From NCBI GenBank assembly GCA_965204165.1, contig OZ241969.1:2294001-2358000 (forward strand): DNA of 64,000 nucleotides, in the 5' to 3' direction. Each line of letters opens with the position of its first letter. Within the stretch, counting starts at the first letter, position 1. The notes under the pieces are model-generated. The model ran no database searches and was not told where the DNA came from. It saw only the letters and a program-made list of their open reading frames with translations. Both the position numbers and the translations under genes were made by a program. The stretch is from VYFG01 sp965204165. GTDB taxonomy: Bacteria; Pseudomonadota; Gammaproteobacteria; Arenicellales; Poriferihabitantaceae. Shown piece after piece: positions 34,345-43,434 of the stretch.

Positions 34345-36282
34345 TTACCCGGTGCCCCGTTTGAGGGCGCGGACCAGGCTGCGTGCGGGGTGGGTCGCAT
34401 GTGCCAGCGACGCCTGCAGCGGCAATGGCTCACCGCAGATCAGCGATGCAAGCAACTCGCCGCCGAGGGCGGCGTTGGTCATGCCCCGGGATCCCCATGC
34501 GGCGGAGATGTACAGGCCGGGGGGATATACCGGATTCCCTGCCGGGGGCCGGTAGTTCCGTCCCAGCATGCGCGGATATTCCGCCGCCAGGCGCTCCGGG
34601 TCAGGGAGCGCCCCGACCAGGGGCAGGCGGTTTTCGCTGGACATGCGCACGGCACAGTGGGCGGTGGAGACCGCCCGGCCAGCATCAGCAGGCTCCGCCA
34701 GAAGTCCCGGCAGGGAAGTTTCCAGGCCGGCCAGGTTTTCCGCGTCCGCCGCCGGGTCCGCGACCGCCTTCCCGTGACCTCGCCGATAGGTGGAACCGGC
34801 CAGGAGGGGGCCGCCGTTTCCCGGGAGCAGGTGGCCGTGATGGCGGATGACGCATCCCGGCCGGACGCGCAGCATCCCGGCATCGATGAACGTGCTCTGC
34901 CCCAAGACCGGCGTGAAGGGCAGCCAGCGGGTCTGCCGCCAGTCCATGGACCGGCCGGAGGCGAACACGAGGACGGGGGCCGTGTGCAGTACCTTGCCGT
35001 TTCCGTCCAGTGCCTGCCATGCGGTTCCGTCATGTCCCGCCTCGTATAAGTCACTGCCGGTTCGAAGTACGATGTTCGGATGCGAGAGCAGGCGCTGGAT
35101 CCATTGGCCGGGACGGATCCAGCCCGCCTCGGGATAGAACAGTCCCGGGAAACCGCATTCGGCGGAACTGATGGCATTCGCCTGCTCACCGGTCACGGGA
35201 TGTACCAGCCACGCCGGCAGCGGCCTTGAGGCGATCCGCCCGGCGCGTTGCCGCCGTTCATCGGTCATGCTCAGCTCAAGAACACCGCAGCGGCGGTGGA
35301 ACATGCGATCAGGGTCCAGCGCCCTCAGGTGGTGCAGCAGGTAGACGAAGCTTTGCAGGGAGTACTGCTCCTCCCGGGACGGCCGGGTGGTCAGGAGCGG
35401 TGAAAAGACGGCCATGGGACTGCCGCTCGCTTCCATGGACGGCTTCCCGTGGCGCTCCAGCACGGTGACCGACCAGCCCCTTGCCGCCAGGTGGCGGGCC
35501 ACCTGGGCGCCCGCGATCCCGGCGCCGACCACGATCGCATCCCGGGCGGGAACATGCACCGGGAGTGACCGGAACCAGGGCTCCCGGGGACGGCAGGCTG
35601 GTGCGGCTTCCATGACACCGGCCAGCATTTCCCGCTTGGAACCGAACCCGGGGATTTTGCGGACGTGAAATCCCTGGGCGGCCAGTTCCCGGCGTACCCG
35701 CCCCGCCGCGGTGAACGTGGCGAATGTCGTTCCCGGGCGGCCCAGCCGCCCGACTTCCCTGAGGACCCGCCCGTCCCACACTTCGGGGTTCCTTGCCGGC
35801 GCGAAACCGTCCAGGTACCAGCAATCCACTCCCGCGACCACTTCCCGGAGCGCATCGGCCGCGTCGCCGTGGCACAGGGTGAGGGTGACGCGGCCCCCGT
35901 CCAGGATGCACCGGTGGAACCCGGGGAGCGTACCGGGCCAGGCGGCGCACAGCTTCCGGGACAGCGGGCCGAGTTCGGGAAACAGCGCATGGCAGGCCTC
36001 GAGGGTTGCCCCCTCGAGCGGGTGTTTTTCCACCGAGACGAAATGCAGTCTCGCGCCGGCCGGCGCGTGCCGGCTCCAGCACTGCCAGGTGGCAAGGAAG
36101 TTGAGACCGGTGCCGAATCCTATCTCGGCGATGGTGAAGGAACTGCATCCAGCCCACCGCTCCGGCAGGCAGTTGCCGGCCAGGAAGACGTGCCGGGCCT
36201 CGGCAAGGCCGTCCTCACGGGAGAAATACACATCCCGGTACTGCGGCGAGTAGGGGGTGTTGTCGAGAAATTCGATTTTCAA
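34345..36282 (-). CDS. mnmC: Bifunctional tRNA wobble-uridine modification enzyme MnmC
   Basis: The protein has 645 residues. The N-terminal methyltransferase part (1 to about 235) has the SAM motif IAEIGFGTGLNFLATW and the MnmC-specific CWYLDGFAPARNPEVW. The C-terminal oxidoreductase part starts with the FAD motif AIVVGAGIAGAQVARHLA (about 247-265) and ends with YISAAWGSRGMTNAALGGELLASL. It converts cmnm5s2U34 to mnm5s2U34 in tRNAs such as tRNA-Lys(UUU), present in this window. The length matches E. coli MnmC (668). Confidence 0.94.
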   Translation of the reverse strand: MKIEFLDNTPYSPQYRDVYFSREDGLAEARHVFLAGNCLPERWAGCSSFTIAEIGFGTGLNFLATWQCWSRHAPAGARLHFVSVEKHPLEGATLEACHALFPELGPLSRKLCAAWPGTLPGFHRCILDGGRVTLTLCHGDAADALREVVAGVDCWYLDGFAPARNPEVWDGRVLREVGRLGRPGTTFATFTAAGRVRRELAAQGFHVRKIPGFGSKREMLAGVMEAAPACRPREPWFRSLPVHVPARDAIVVGAGIAGAQVARHLAARGWSVTVLERHGKPSMEASGSPMAVFSPLLTTRPSREEQYSLQSFVYLLHHLRALDPDRMFHRRCGVLELSMTDERRQRAGRIASRPLPAWLVHPVTGEQANAISSAECGFPGLFYPEAGWIRPGQWIQRLLSHPNIVLRTGSDLYEAGHDGTAWQALDGNGKVLHTAPVLVFASGRSMDWRQTRWLPFTPVLGQSTFIDAGMLRVRPGCVIRHHGHLLPGNGGPLLAGSTYRRGHGKAVADPAADAENLAGLETSLPGLLAEPADAGRAVSTAHCAVRMSSENRLPLVGALPDPERLAAEYPRMLGRNYRPPAGNPVYPPGLYISAAWGSRGMTNAALGGELLASLICGEPLPLQASLAHATHPARSLVRALKRGTG

Positions 36283-36379
36283 CGATATCCTGTGGCCTAA
36301 CGGGGTCTCCGCCCGGGTCGGGATTCCGGTTGATTGTAGTCACAAACGAGACGTCAGCGTTCGGAAGTGCCTGGTATGC

Positions 36380-36706
36380 TCAGCAGGGCTTGCCGGAACC
36401 GTGCCCGAATTGTCGCCCGGCGGCAGACCGGTCCGGGGCGGACTCCAGCCAGCCAGCCAGCAGTTCCTGCTTGCCGTGGCGGTTCATTTTCCGGATGTCA
36501 TACTCCCGGCGGCTGGCGGCGGCGTGGCTTGCCGCTTCCTCGGACCAGGCCAGCCTGACCGGTCTGCGGCTGCGGGTGTAGCGTGCGCCCCGGTCAGAGG
36601 AATTGTGTTCCTTAAGCCTGCGTTCGATATCCGTGGTGATTCCGGTATAGAGCGTGCCGTCGGCGCAGCGCAGGATGTACACGTGCCAGGTCTGCTGCAT
36701 TTCCAT
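36380..36706 (-). CDS. GIY-YIG nuclease-like protein (UPF0213/YhbQ type)
   Basis: The protein has 108 residues. The GIY-YIG core is WHVYILRCADGTLYTGITTDIERRLKEHN, with RGARYTRSRRPVRLAW and EREYDIRKM-type helix following. YhbQ-like proteins are single-domain nucleases with nicking activity reported on damaged or structured DNA. It lies between mnmC and sprT on the same strand. The 201 bp to sprT (36707-36907) hold no convincing gene. Confidence 0.85.
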   Translation of the reverse strand: MEMQQTWHVYILRCADGTLYTGITTDIERRLKEHNSSDRGARYTRSRRPVRLAWSEEAASHAAASRREYDIRKMNRHGKQELLAGWLESAPDRSAAGRQFGHGSGKPC

Positions 36707-36907
36707 GTCCCGGGTTCAGTGCCAGGCCGAAATCATGGTGCATCCGGCGGCGTGCATGCGCTCGGTCCGGGCGTATGCGCCCGGTTCCGGGTCACTCCCC
36801 GCCGAACCGTGAGACTCGCATCCGGCACGTCCACTCGACCGCTTCGTGAAGAGGTTGGTTCGGAAAACGCCGATACGGGAAATGCAACAGCTGGACAGGG
36901 TCGGCAT

Positions 36908-37474
36908 CTACGGGGAATCGTCCGGGGCGGGCCGGAGCGGAAGCCGGCACTTGCGGCAGAAATACTCCGCCATCCCCCGCGTCATCCGGTTGTGCCGGAT
37001 CCCCGAGACCTTGTGGGTTGCACAGCCGCAGACATAGTCAAAATACCGCATGCGGCGGCTTGGCAGGTCGGCGATGTCCTCCGGACGATAATCGGCCGTC
37101 GCCCTGGGCGCTGCCCCGAAGGCGTGCATGACCGCCCGCCATTCAGGGCCGTGGGGGCGGACCGTGCCGGAGCGGTGGCGCCGGCTGATCACGTAATGCG
37201 CCACCTCGTGGGGCACGGTTTCCGCCAGGTTTTCCTCGAACCACCGGGCAAATATCCAGGGGTTGTAACGGATCTCCGCCAGACCATGGCGGATACGGAA
37301 CATGCCCGCGGCCCGGCCCTTCAGGTTGAAATGTACCGGCAGCGGCGGCAGGGTCATGTCAAACAGGGAGGCGGCCCGGTGTATCAGCGTGTGGGTGCGG
37401 TCGATGACCTTTCGTTCCTGGGATCGGTCCAGCCCGGCCGGCGCCGGGCGGGTGGGGGCGTTTGAAGCTGTCAA
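36908..37474 (-). CDS. sprT: SprT-family zinc metalloprotease-like protein
   Basis: The protein has 188 residues. The metal site HEVAHYV is at about 90, with RYNPWIFARW before it. The C-terminal zinc ribbon has CGC...H and YFCRKCRLPL. This is the SprT/Spartan fold; the human homologue digests DNA-protein crosslinks, and the bacterial substrate is unclear. It is divergent from rapA with only 61 bp between starts, so promoters overlap. Confidence 0.88.
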   Translation of the reverse strand: MTASNAPTRPAPAGLDRSQERKVIDRTHTLIHRAASLFDMTLPPLPVHFNLKGRAAGMFRIRHGLAEIRYNPWIFARWFEENLAETVPHEVAHYVISRRHRSGTVRPHGPEWRAVMHAFGAAPRATADYRPEDIADLPSRRMRYFDYVCGCATHKVSGIRHNRMTRGMAEYFCRKCRLPLRPAPDDSP

Positions 37475-37535
37475 GTTATTTTATTTTCCATACAATACGC
37501 GCCTTTCATTGTAACCCTACCGGAACCCCCGCTGC

Positions 37536-40460
37536 ATGGCAGAATTCATTCCTGGACAGCGATGGATCAACGATGCCCAGTTGCACATGGGCCTCGGTAC
37601 CGTCCTCGGCACCGACCTGCGCACCGTGACCGTCCTGTTCATGGCCACCGGCGAAACCTTCGTTTACGCCAAGGAATCGGTTCCCCTGACCCGGGTCCGT
37701 TTTGCCCCCGGCGATCATATCGTCACCCTGGAAGGGGTTTCCATGGAGGTGGAGGGCGTGGCCGAGAGGGAGGCTCTCATCATCTACAGTGCACGGGATG
37801 CGGGCGGTCAGCTGCACGAGGTCGAGGAAAGCCGTCTCGACAACCAGATCCAGCTCAACCGTCCCACCGAGAGACTGTTCAATGGCCTGGTTGACCGGGA
37901 TCCCTGGTTCGAACTGCGTTACCAGACCAGGCTGCTGTCCACCGCCATGGCAACGGATCCGTTGCGGGGACTGATCGGCGGACGTATCAGCCTCATTCCG
38001 CACCAGCTCTACATCGCCAACGAGGTGTCCAACCGCCACGCGCCCCGGGTGCTGCTGGCGGACGAGGTCGGGCTCGGCAAGACCATCGAAGCCGGCATGA
38101 TCATTCATCACCAGCTGGTCACCGAGAGGGTGGGGCGTGTACTCATCGTGGTGCCGGAAAGCCTGGTGCACCAGTGGCTGGTTGAAATGCTGCGCCGGTT
38201 CAACCTCCACTTCCGCATCTTCGATGCCGAGCGGATCGAATCCTTGACCGCCGGCGGTGATTCCGGTGACGGGGAGGACGCCGGCGATACCCTGGCGCAA
38301 AACCCGTTTCACAGTGTACAGCTGGCGTTGTGCAGCCTGGAGTTTCTCTGCAGCGATCCGAAGACCTACAGGCAATGCTGTGCCGCCGGCTGGGACATGT
38401 TGGTGATGGACGAAGCGCATCACCTGGAATGGTCCGAAGACGAACCGGGATTCGAATATCAACTGATGGAGAACCTTGCACGGGGCATCCCCGGGATCCT
38501 GCTGCTCACGGCCACGCCGGAACAGCTTGGGCGCTCCAGCCATTTCGCCCGGCTCAGGCTGCTGGACCCGCACAGGTTTCCGGACTTCGGGCAGTTTCTG
38601 GCCGATGAGGAGGACTACGGACCCGTGGCGAATGCGGTGGACACGATACTCACATCGGACGGCGGGGTCGGTGCAGGCGCCCTGGAGGAGGTGCGACGCA
38701 GGCTGGGTGCGGAGTTCGCCGATGATATCGAGCGCATCGGCAGGTCATCCACGGATCCGGATACGCTCCGCGAGGCGCGGGACAGGGTACTCGGTGCCCT
38801 GGTTGACCGCCATGGCACGGGCCGTGTCCTGTTCCGGAACACCCGTTCCGCAGTGCACGGATTTCCGGGAAGGGAGGTGCATCATTATCCGTTGCCGCTT
38901 CCGGACGCCTACGCGGAGGCGTTCTTCCAGATCGCCGGAAGCGAGCTGTCGGAAATGCAGCTGTTGCTGTGCCCGGAACTCCTGTACCAGGTCATCACGG
39001 AGTCCCCCGACTGGACCGGCGTGGATCCCCGGGTGGAGGCCCTGGCGGATATCCTGCAGAAGCACCGCAGGGAAAAGATACTCGTCATCGCCGCCAGCGC
39101 GGATACCGCCCTGGATCTCGCCGAGTGGCTGCGGGTGGCAAAAGGTATCGGCGCGGCCGTATTCCACGAGGGCATGAGCCTGCTTGAACGCGACCGCGCG
39201 GCGGCCTGGTTCGCCGACCGGGAGACGAATTCGGGCGCCCATGTGCTGATCTGTTCCGAGATCGGCAGCGAGGGTCGGAACTTCCAGTTCGCCCATCATC
39301 TCGTCCTGTTCGACCTGCCGCTGAATCCCGACCTGCTGGAGCAGCGGATCGGCCGGCTTGACCGTATCGGCCAGACCAGAACCATCCACCTGCATGTAAT
39401 GTTCATGCAGGACACCGCCCAGGAGGTCATGTATCACTGGTACCACGAGGGGCTGAATGCCTTTGCCCGCACCTGTCCGGTGGGCCACGCGGTGTTTGCC
39501 CGGATGCGGGAGGAAATCACCCGGGTGCTGCATGACCCGGCACGCCGGTACCAGGACCTGGTGGCGGAAAGCGCAGCCCATTACCGGGAACTCACCGAGG
39601 CCCTGCAACAGGGCAGGGACCGGTTGCTGGAATACAATTCCTGTCGCCCGGGGGTTGCGGAGCACCTGTGCCGGCTCTCCCGGTCCCATGACCGCAACAG
39701 TACCCTTAAGGACTTCATGGAGACCGTGTTCGACTGTTTTGGCGTGGATCACGAATTCCATTCCGAGGGATGCTTTGCCATCAATCCCGGGGCGCACACG
39801 ACCCTGCCGCTGCCGACCCTGCCGGACGAGGGGATGACCGTCACCTATGACCGGGCCACCGCGCTCAGTTTCGAGGACGTGAACTACCTCACATGGGACC
39901 ACCCCCTGGTGACCGATGCCATGGACATGATTCTTGGCGGAGAACTCGGCAACACCTCGGTGATTGCCGTGCCCCTGGAGGGCGTGGAACCTGGCGTGAT
40001 CCTGCTCGAAGCGATTTTTGTGCTGGAATCCGCGTCCAGCGAAACCCTGCGGAGCAACCGGTATCTTCCTCCCACCACTATCCGGACGCTGATCGACCAG
40101 CATGGGAAGCGGCATGACCACCTGCCGAGCCATCGTACCCTGGAAAATCCCGGCAGGCAGCTGCGACCGGAACTCGTGCGGAAGTTACTCTCTACGCGGC
40201 ACAAGCTGCTGAGAAGGATGGTGGCGGCCAGTGAAAGGCTTGCCGGTCAACTGGCACCCGAACTGCTCGCCCGGGCGGTGGAAAACGGACGTGCTGTACT
40301 GTCCCGGGAAATCGAGCGGCTCGAAGCGCTGGCATCAGTCAATCCAAATGTCCGCCAGGAGGAAATCGACCACCTGCACAGCCAGCTTGCCGACCTCACC
40401 GACCGGTTGGAGTCGTCCTCGCTGCGTTTCGATGCCCTCCGGGTGATCGTGGCCACCTGA
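37536..40460 (+). CDS. rapA: RapA, RNA polymerase-recycling SWI2/SNF2 ATPase
   Basis: The protein has 974 residues (E. coli 968). It binds RNA polymerase core and promotes its recycling. Tudor-like N-terminal domains (MAEFIPGQRWINDAQLHMGLG...) precede helicase lobe 1 with Walker A LLADEVGLGKTIEAGM (about 171) and VMDEAHHLEW (about 289), and lobe 2 with GSEGRNFQFAHHLVLFDLP and LEQRIGRLDRIGQT. The C-terminal regions specific to RapA follow. Four bp separate it from srkA. Confidence 0.95.
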   Translation: MAEFIPGQRWINDAQLHMGLGTVLGTDLRTVTVLFMATGETFVYAKESVPLTRVRFAPGDHIVTLEGVSMEVEGVAEREALIIYSARDAGGQLHEVEESRLDNQIQLNRPTERLFNGLVDRDPWFELRYQTRLLSTAMATDPLRGLIGGRISLIPHQLYIANEVSNRHAPRVLLADEVGLGKTIEAGMIIHHQLVTERVGRVLIVVPESLVHQWLVEMLRRFNLHFRIFDAERIESLTAGGDSGDGEDAGDTLAQNPFHSVQLALCSLEFLCSDPKTYRQCCAAGWDMLVMDEAHHLEWSEDEPGFEYQLMENLARGIPGILLLTATPEQLGRSSHFARLRLLDPHRFPDFGQFLADEEDYGPVANAVDTILTSDGGVGAGALEEVRRRLGAEFADDIERIGRSSTDPDTLREARDRVLGALVDRHGTGRVLFRNTRSAVHGFPGREVHHYPLPLPDAYAEAFFQIAGSELSEMQLLLCPELLYQVITESPDWTGVDPRVEALADILQKHRREKILVIAASADTALDLAEWLRVAKGIGAAVFHEGMSLLERDRAAAWFADRETNSGAHVLICSEIGSEGRNFQFAHHLVLFDLPLNPDLLEQRIGRLDRIGQTRTIHLHVMFMQDTAQEVMYHWYHEGLNAFARTCPVGHAVFARMREEITRVLHDPARRYQDLVAESAAHYRELTEALQQGRDRLLEYNSCRPGVAEHLCRLSRSHDRNSTLKDFMETVFDCFGVDHEFHSEGCFAINPGAHTTLPLPTLPDEGMTVTYDRATALSFEDVNYLTWDHPLVTDAMDMILGGELGNTSVIAVPLEGVEPGVILLEAIFVLESASSETLRSNRYLPPTTIRTLIDQHGKRHDHLPSHRTLENPGRQLRPELVRKLLSTRHKLLRRMVAASERLAGQLAPELLARAVENGRAVLSREIERLEALASVNPNVRQEEIDHLHSQLADLTDRLESSSLRFDALRVIVAT

Positions 40461-40463
40461 TCC

Positions 40464-41450
40464 ATGACCAGGGAGGACTCGGTTCGCGCATTCCTGGCCC
40501 TGACGCCGGATGACATGCTGAATGCGGTGGAGGCCCTGGGCATTCCCTGCGACGGCCGGTTCCTCGTACTGAACAGTTACGAGAACCGGGTATACCGCGT
40601 GGGCGTGGAGGAGGGGCCGCCGGTGGTGACCAAGTTCTACCGTCCGGAGCGATGGACCGACGAGGCGATCCTGGAAGAGCACCGGTTTACCCGTGAACTC
40701 GAGGATCAGGAGATACCGGTCGTCGCGCCGCTCAGGGCGGGTGACGGCCGGACACTGCACCATTCGGGGCCATTCCGTTTCAGCCTGTACCCGTACCAGG
40801 GCGGCCGTGCAATGGAGCCGGACAACCCGCAACACCTGGAAATGCTCGGCCGGTTCATCGGCCGTATCCACGCGGTCGGGTCCAGGTCGCCCTACCGGCA
40901 CCGTCCTGCGATCGACGTGGATAGCTTTCTCCGCGAACCCGGTGCCTTCCTGGTGGCGGAAGGCCATATTCCCCCGCACCTGGAGCGCCGGTGGACGGCC
41001 TCGCTCGACATGCTGTGCGATATTGCCGAGGATGCCATTGCCAGGGTGGGGCACCTGCCGAGGATCAGGTTGCATGGCGACATGCATCACGGCAACATCC
41101 TGTGGACGGACCAGGGCCCCCACATCGTGGATTTCGACGATGCGCGCACGGGACCGGCGATCCAGGACCTGTGGATGTTCCTATCCGGGGACGGCGACTA
41201 CCTGGAGGCAAGGCTGCAGGACCTGCTCCGGGGGTATGACCTGTTCCATGATTTCAACCATGCCGAAATACGCCTGGTGGAAGTGATGCGCACGCTGCGC
41301 CTGGTGTATCATGCCGGCTGGCTTGCCTCGCGCTGGCGTGACCCCGCGTTCCCCCGGGCCTTTCCATGGTTCGACACCGGGCGATACTGGGAACAGCTGA
41401 TGGGAGACCTCGACGACCAGGCGCTGAGGATGCAGGCCGCTTTCGCATGA
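40464..41450 (+). CDS. srkA: Stress response kinase A (YihE/SrkA)
   Basis: The protein has 328 residues in the APH/ChoK kinase fold. LNSYENRVYRVG corresponds to the nucleotide loop, VTKFYRPERW to the ATP lysine, and RLHGDMHHGNILW with PHIVDFDDARTGPAIQDLW to the catalytic and metal-binding loops. E. coli SrkA counteracts MazEF-related death. It is probably transcribed with rapA. Confidence 0.92.
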   Translation: MTREDSVRAFLALTPDDMLNAVEALGIPCDGRFLVLNSYENRVYRVGVEEGPPVVTKFYRPERWTDEAILEEHRFTRELEDQEIPVVAPLRAGDGRTLHHSGPFRFSLYPYQGGRAMEPDNPQHLEMLGRFIGRIHAVGSRSPYRHRPAIDVDSFLREPGAFLVAEGHIPPHLERRWTASLDMLCDIAEDAIARVGHLPRIRLHGDMHHGNILWTDQGPHIVDFDDARTGPAIQDLWMFLSGDGDYLEARLQDLLRGYDLFHDFNHAEIRLVEVMRTLRLVYHAGWLASRWRDPAFPRAFPWFDTGRYWEQLMGDLDDQALRMQAAFA

Positions 41451-41502
41451 TTTCCCGCCATTGGATTCTGACAATGGATGCATCCCGCACCGGGCGCGGC
41501 TG

Positions 41503-41994
41503 ATGAGTGACACACTGCCACAGATTCGCGGCTTCCTGGAGAATTCGGGGCTGGCCTTCGAGGTCTGGGACTGCGATCCTGACCTGGCGGATACCGCGCA
41601 GTTCTGCGCCCATTACGGGGTGCCGGCGGAGAATTCCGCGAATACCATCCTGGTGCGTTCAAAAACCGGTGAGCGCAAGCATGCCCTTTGCGTGTTGCTG
41701 GCCACGCATCTGCTGGATGTCAATCACACCGTGCGGAAAAAACTCGGTGCACGCAGGGTATCCTTCGCCGATGCGCAGGAGACCAGGGAAATCACCGGCA
41801 TGGAGATCGGCGGCGTGACCCCCATCGGATTGCCGCCGGAACTGCCCGTCTGGGTGGATGACATGATCATGCAGCGTGAATACATCATCCTCGGCGGTGG
41901 CAACCGTACATCCAAGCTCAAGGTTTCGCCGGAACTGGTCTACCGGCTGCCCGCGGCCGAGATTGTTCCGGGTCTCGCCAGGCCGCGTTCATAG
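41503..41994 (+). CDS. YbaK/ProX-type aminoacyl-tRNA deacylase family protein
   Basis: The protein has 163 residues from the ATG at 41503. It has the YbaK fold pattern: ENSANTILVRSKTG, the conserved Lys in VRKKLGARRVSFA, ITGMEIGGVTPIGLPPELPVWVD and ILGGGNRTSKLKVSP. Members hydrolyse mischarged Cys-, Ala- or Ser-tRNA or act on charged nucleotides. Exact specificity is not visible. Confidence 0.85.
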   Translation: MSDTLPQIRGFLENSGLAFEVWDCDPDLADTAQFCAHYGVPAENSANTILVRSKTGERKHALCVLLATHLLDVNHTVRKKLGARRVSFADAQETREITGMEIGGVTPIGLPPELPVWVDDMIMQREYIILGGGNRTSKLKVSPELVYRLPAAEIVPGLARPRS

Positions 41995-42401
41995 GGGGAC
42001 GGCGAAATTTCCGCCGCAGCCCGGCCAAGAAGACTAAAACGCCCCAGCCAGCATTCACCGGCGGGGGCTCCAAGAAGTATCTTGCATGATCAGGGATGCC
42101 CGGGACTTGCGGGGCGCTGACAGTCTATCATGCGCATCGCCACCATGGGGTTGGATTTGCTGTAGTTACGAATTGATTACGATCAGACCCCGTGGTCAAC
42201 AACGTGACGGAGCAGAAGTGCGCATGCCGGTCCATGGTGATCGGAAACAAGTTATGCGCAAGCAATAATTCCCCGACCCGACACTGACGGCGATGCCAGC
42301 CTTGTTGGACGTCGGATGGATTGTTGCTGCCGGTTCCCGCCCGCCCGCCCGCGGTTTTCAATGTTCTCGGGCATTCATCCCGAGACAATGACCGCGCTCC
42401 C
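41995..42401. other. 407-bp region without a supported gene, next to the recombinase remnant
   Basis: I see no intact gene. The stretch separates conserved chromosomal genes from a decayed tyrosine recombinase and may contain eroded ends of the element that brought it. No clear att repeat was found. Confidence 0.4.
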
Positions 42402-43225
42402 ATGACCGAAACCCTGCCTGCCAATTCCGCGGCAAGCCTGCTGTATTCAGCCCCCGTCAGCATCAACCCGGCCACCGCGAACCTAGTGCGGAAATCCACC
42501 CGTCGGGCCTATCGGGGTGTCCTTGAACGGCTGGATGCATGGCTCGATGGCGTTGTCCTGGACGATGAGGCCCTGACCGACTGGAATGCCGGCCTGGATG
42601 AAAGGGGGCTTTCAGCGGGCACAGCCGCTATCGCCGTGGCTGCCGCCCGGTTCCGTGCGAGGATGGCCGGGCATAACGGCAAAAGGCCCCGGCGGGGCCG
42701 GTGATCCGAAGGATCCTTGCCTGCAGCCGTTGAAGTGCGAAGGACCGGAGCCGGGGGCAGGTGGCCGGTGTGCCGTGGAAGGAGGCGGTGCGGGAGAAGA
42801 CTCTCCGGGGAATGCGGGACGCCGCCCTGATCGTGGTGGGTTCGGATGTACTCCTGCGGGTGTCGGAGATGGTGGTAATAGACGCTGGTGACATCGAACA
42901 GAATCCGGACGGTTCTGCCATGCTTCATGTTCGCCTTTCGAAGACGGACCAGGAGAGGTTGGGGGTTGCCTGCTACGTGGGCCATCGCACAGTAGAGGGC
43001 CGGCTATCGGGCCGCTCAGTCCGTTCCATCGTGGCTGCCCGTTGCGGGAGAAGCAATAACAGAGTGTCCGGATTCTCTCAGGATGGATTCGGCGCTCGGT
43101 CTTGCGCGGGCCGAGGCCAGCATGGTGGAGCTTCAGCAGTCGGGCCGGTGGAAGTCACCGGAGTATCCCCGGTTCGTTCGGGGGATACCATGGTGTGGAA
43201 TCGGTCGCAGGTCTCCCTTGGGGCA
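42402..43225 (+). pseudogene. Decayed tyrosine recombinase (phage-type integrase)
   Basis: Pieces of one gene lie in shifting frames. The N-terminal core-binding part is at 42402-42704 (ANLVRKSTRRAYRGVLERLD, ERGLSAGTAAIAVAAARFRA). A catalytic-domain start follows at about 42800-42990 (LRGMRDAALIVVGSDVLLRVSEM with the first catalytic Arg, then MLHVRLSKTDQE). The end is in another frame near 43095-43190 (ARAEASMVELQQSGRWKSPE), which resembles the segment before the active-site Tyr. At least two frameshifts and lost sequence make it non-functional. It marks a former integrative element immediately upstream of the bhc operon. Confidence 0.8.
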
Positions 43226-43352
43226 GCCAGAATAGGCGTTGCCGAAAATCGAGACAGTGAAATCCGGACAAGAAGTCATGTGATGTTTACTGTGAATTCT
43301 CAATTGAAAAATATAACTTCAATTAAATCATGAAGATAATTTAAATATCGTA

Positions 43353-43373
43353 TTTTGGAAAATAATTCCAAAA
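43353..43373. promoter_or_regulatory. Palindrome resembling an IclR-type operator upstream of bhcA
   Basis: TTTTGGAA-AATAA-TTCCAAAA is a perfect 8-bp inverted repeat. Its core TGGAAAATAATTCCA (43356-43370) differs at only two defined positions from the E. coli IclR box TGGAAATNATTTCCA. It ends 3 bp before the -35 of the likely bhcA promoter. The known regulator of bhc genes, BhcR, belongs to the IclR family, but no iclR-like gene is in this window. Confidence 0.6.
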
Positions 43374-43376
43374 AAA

Positions 43377-43405
43377 TTGACAAATACTTTAGGCGATCGT
43401 AGTCT
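43377..43405 (+). promoter_or_regulatory. Probable promoter of the bhc operon
   Basis: A perfect TTGACA (43377-43382), 17 bp, then TAGTCT (43400-43405), 29 bp upstream of the bhcA ATG. The -10 is weak, consistent with a regulated promoter. The surrounding 80 bp are AT-rich in contrast to the genes. Confidence 0.5.
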
Positions 43406-43434
43406 CATGCAAGTGACGATATGTGGGACCCGAC

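Noticed and set aside
36716..36907. A short minus-strand frame between the GIY-YIG gene and sprT
   Set aside because: 63 codons with no ribosome-binding site or motif; best read as intergenic.
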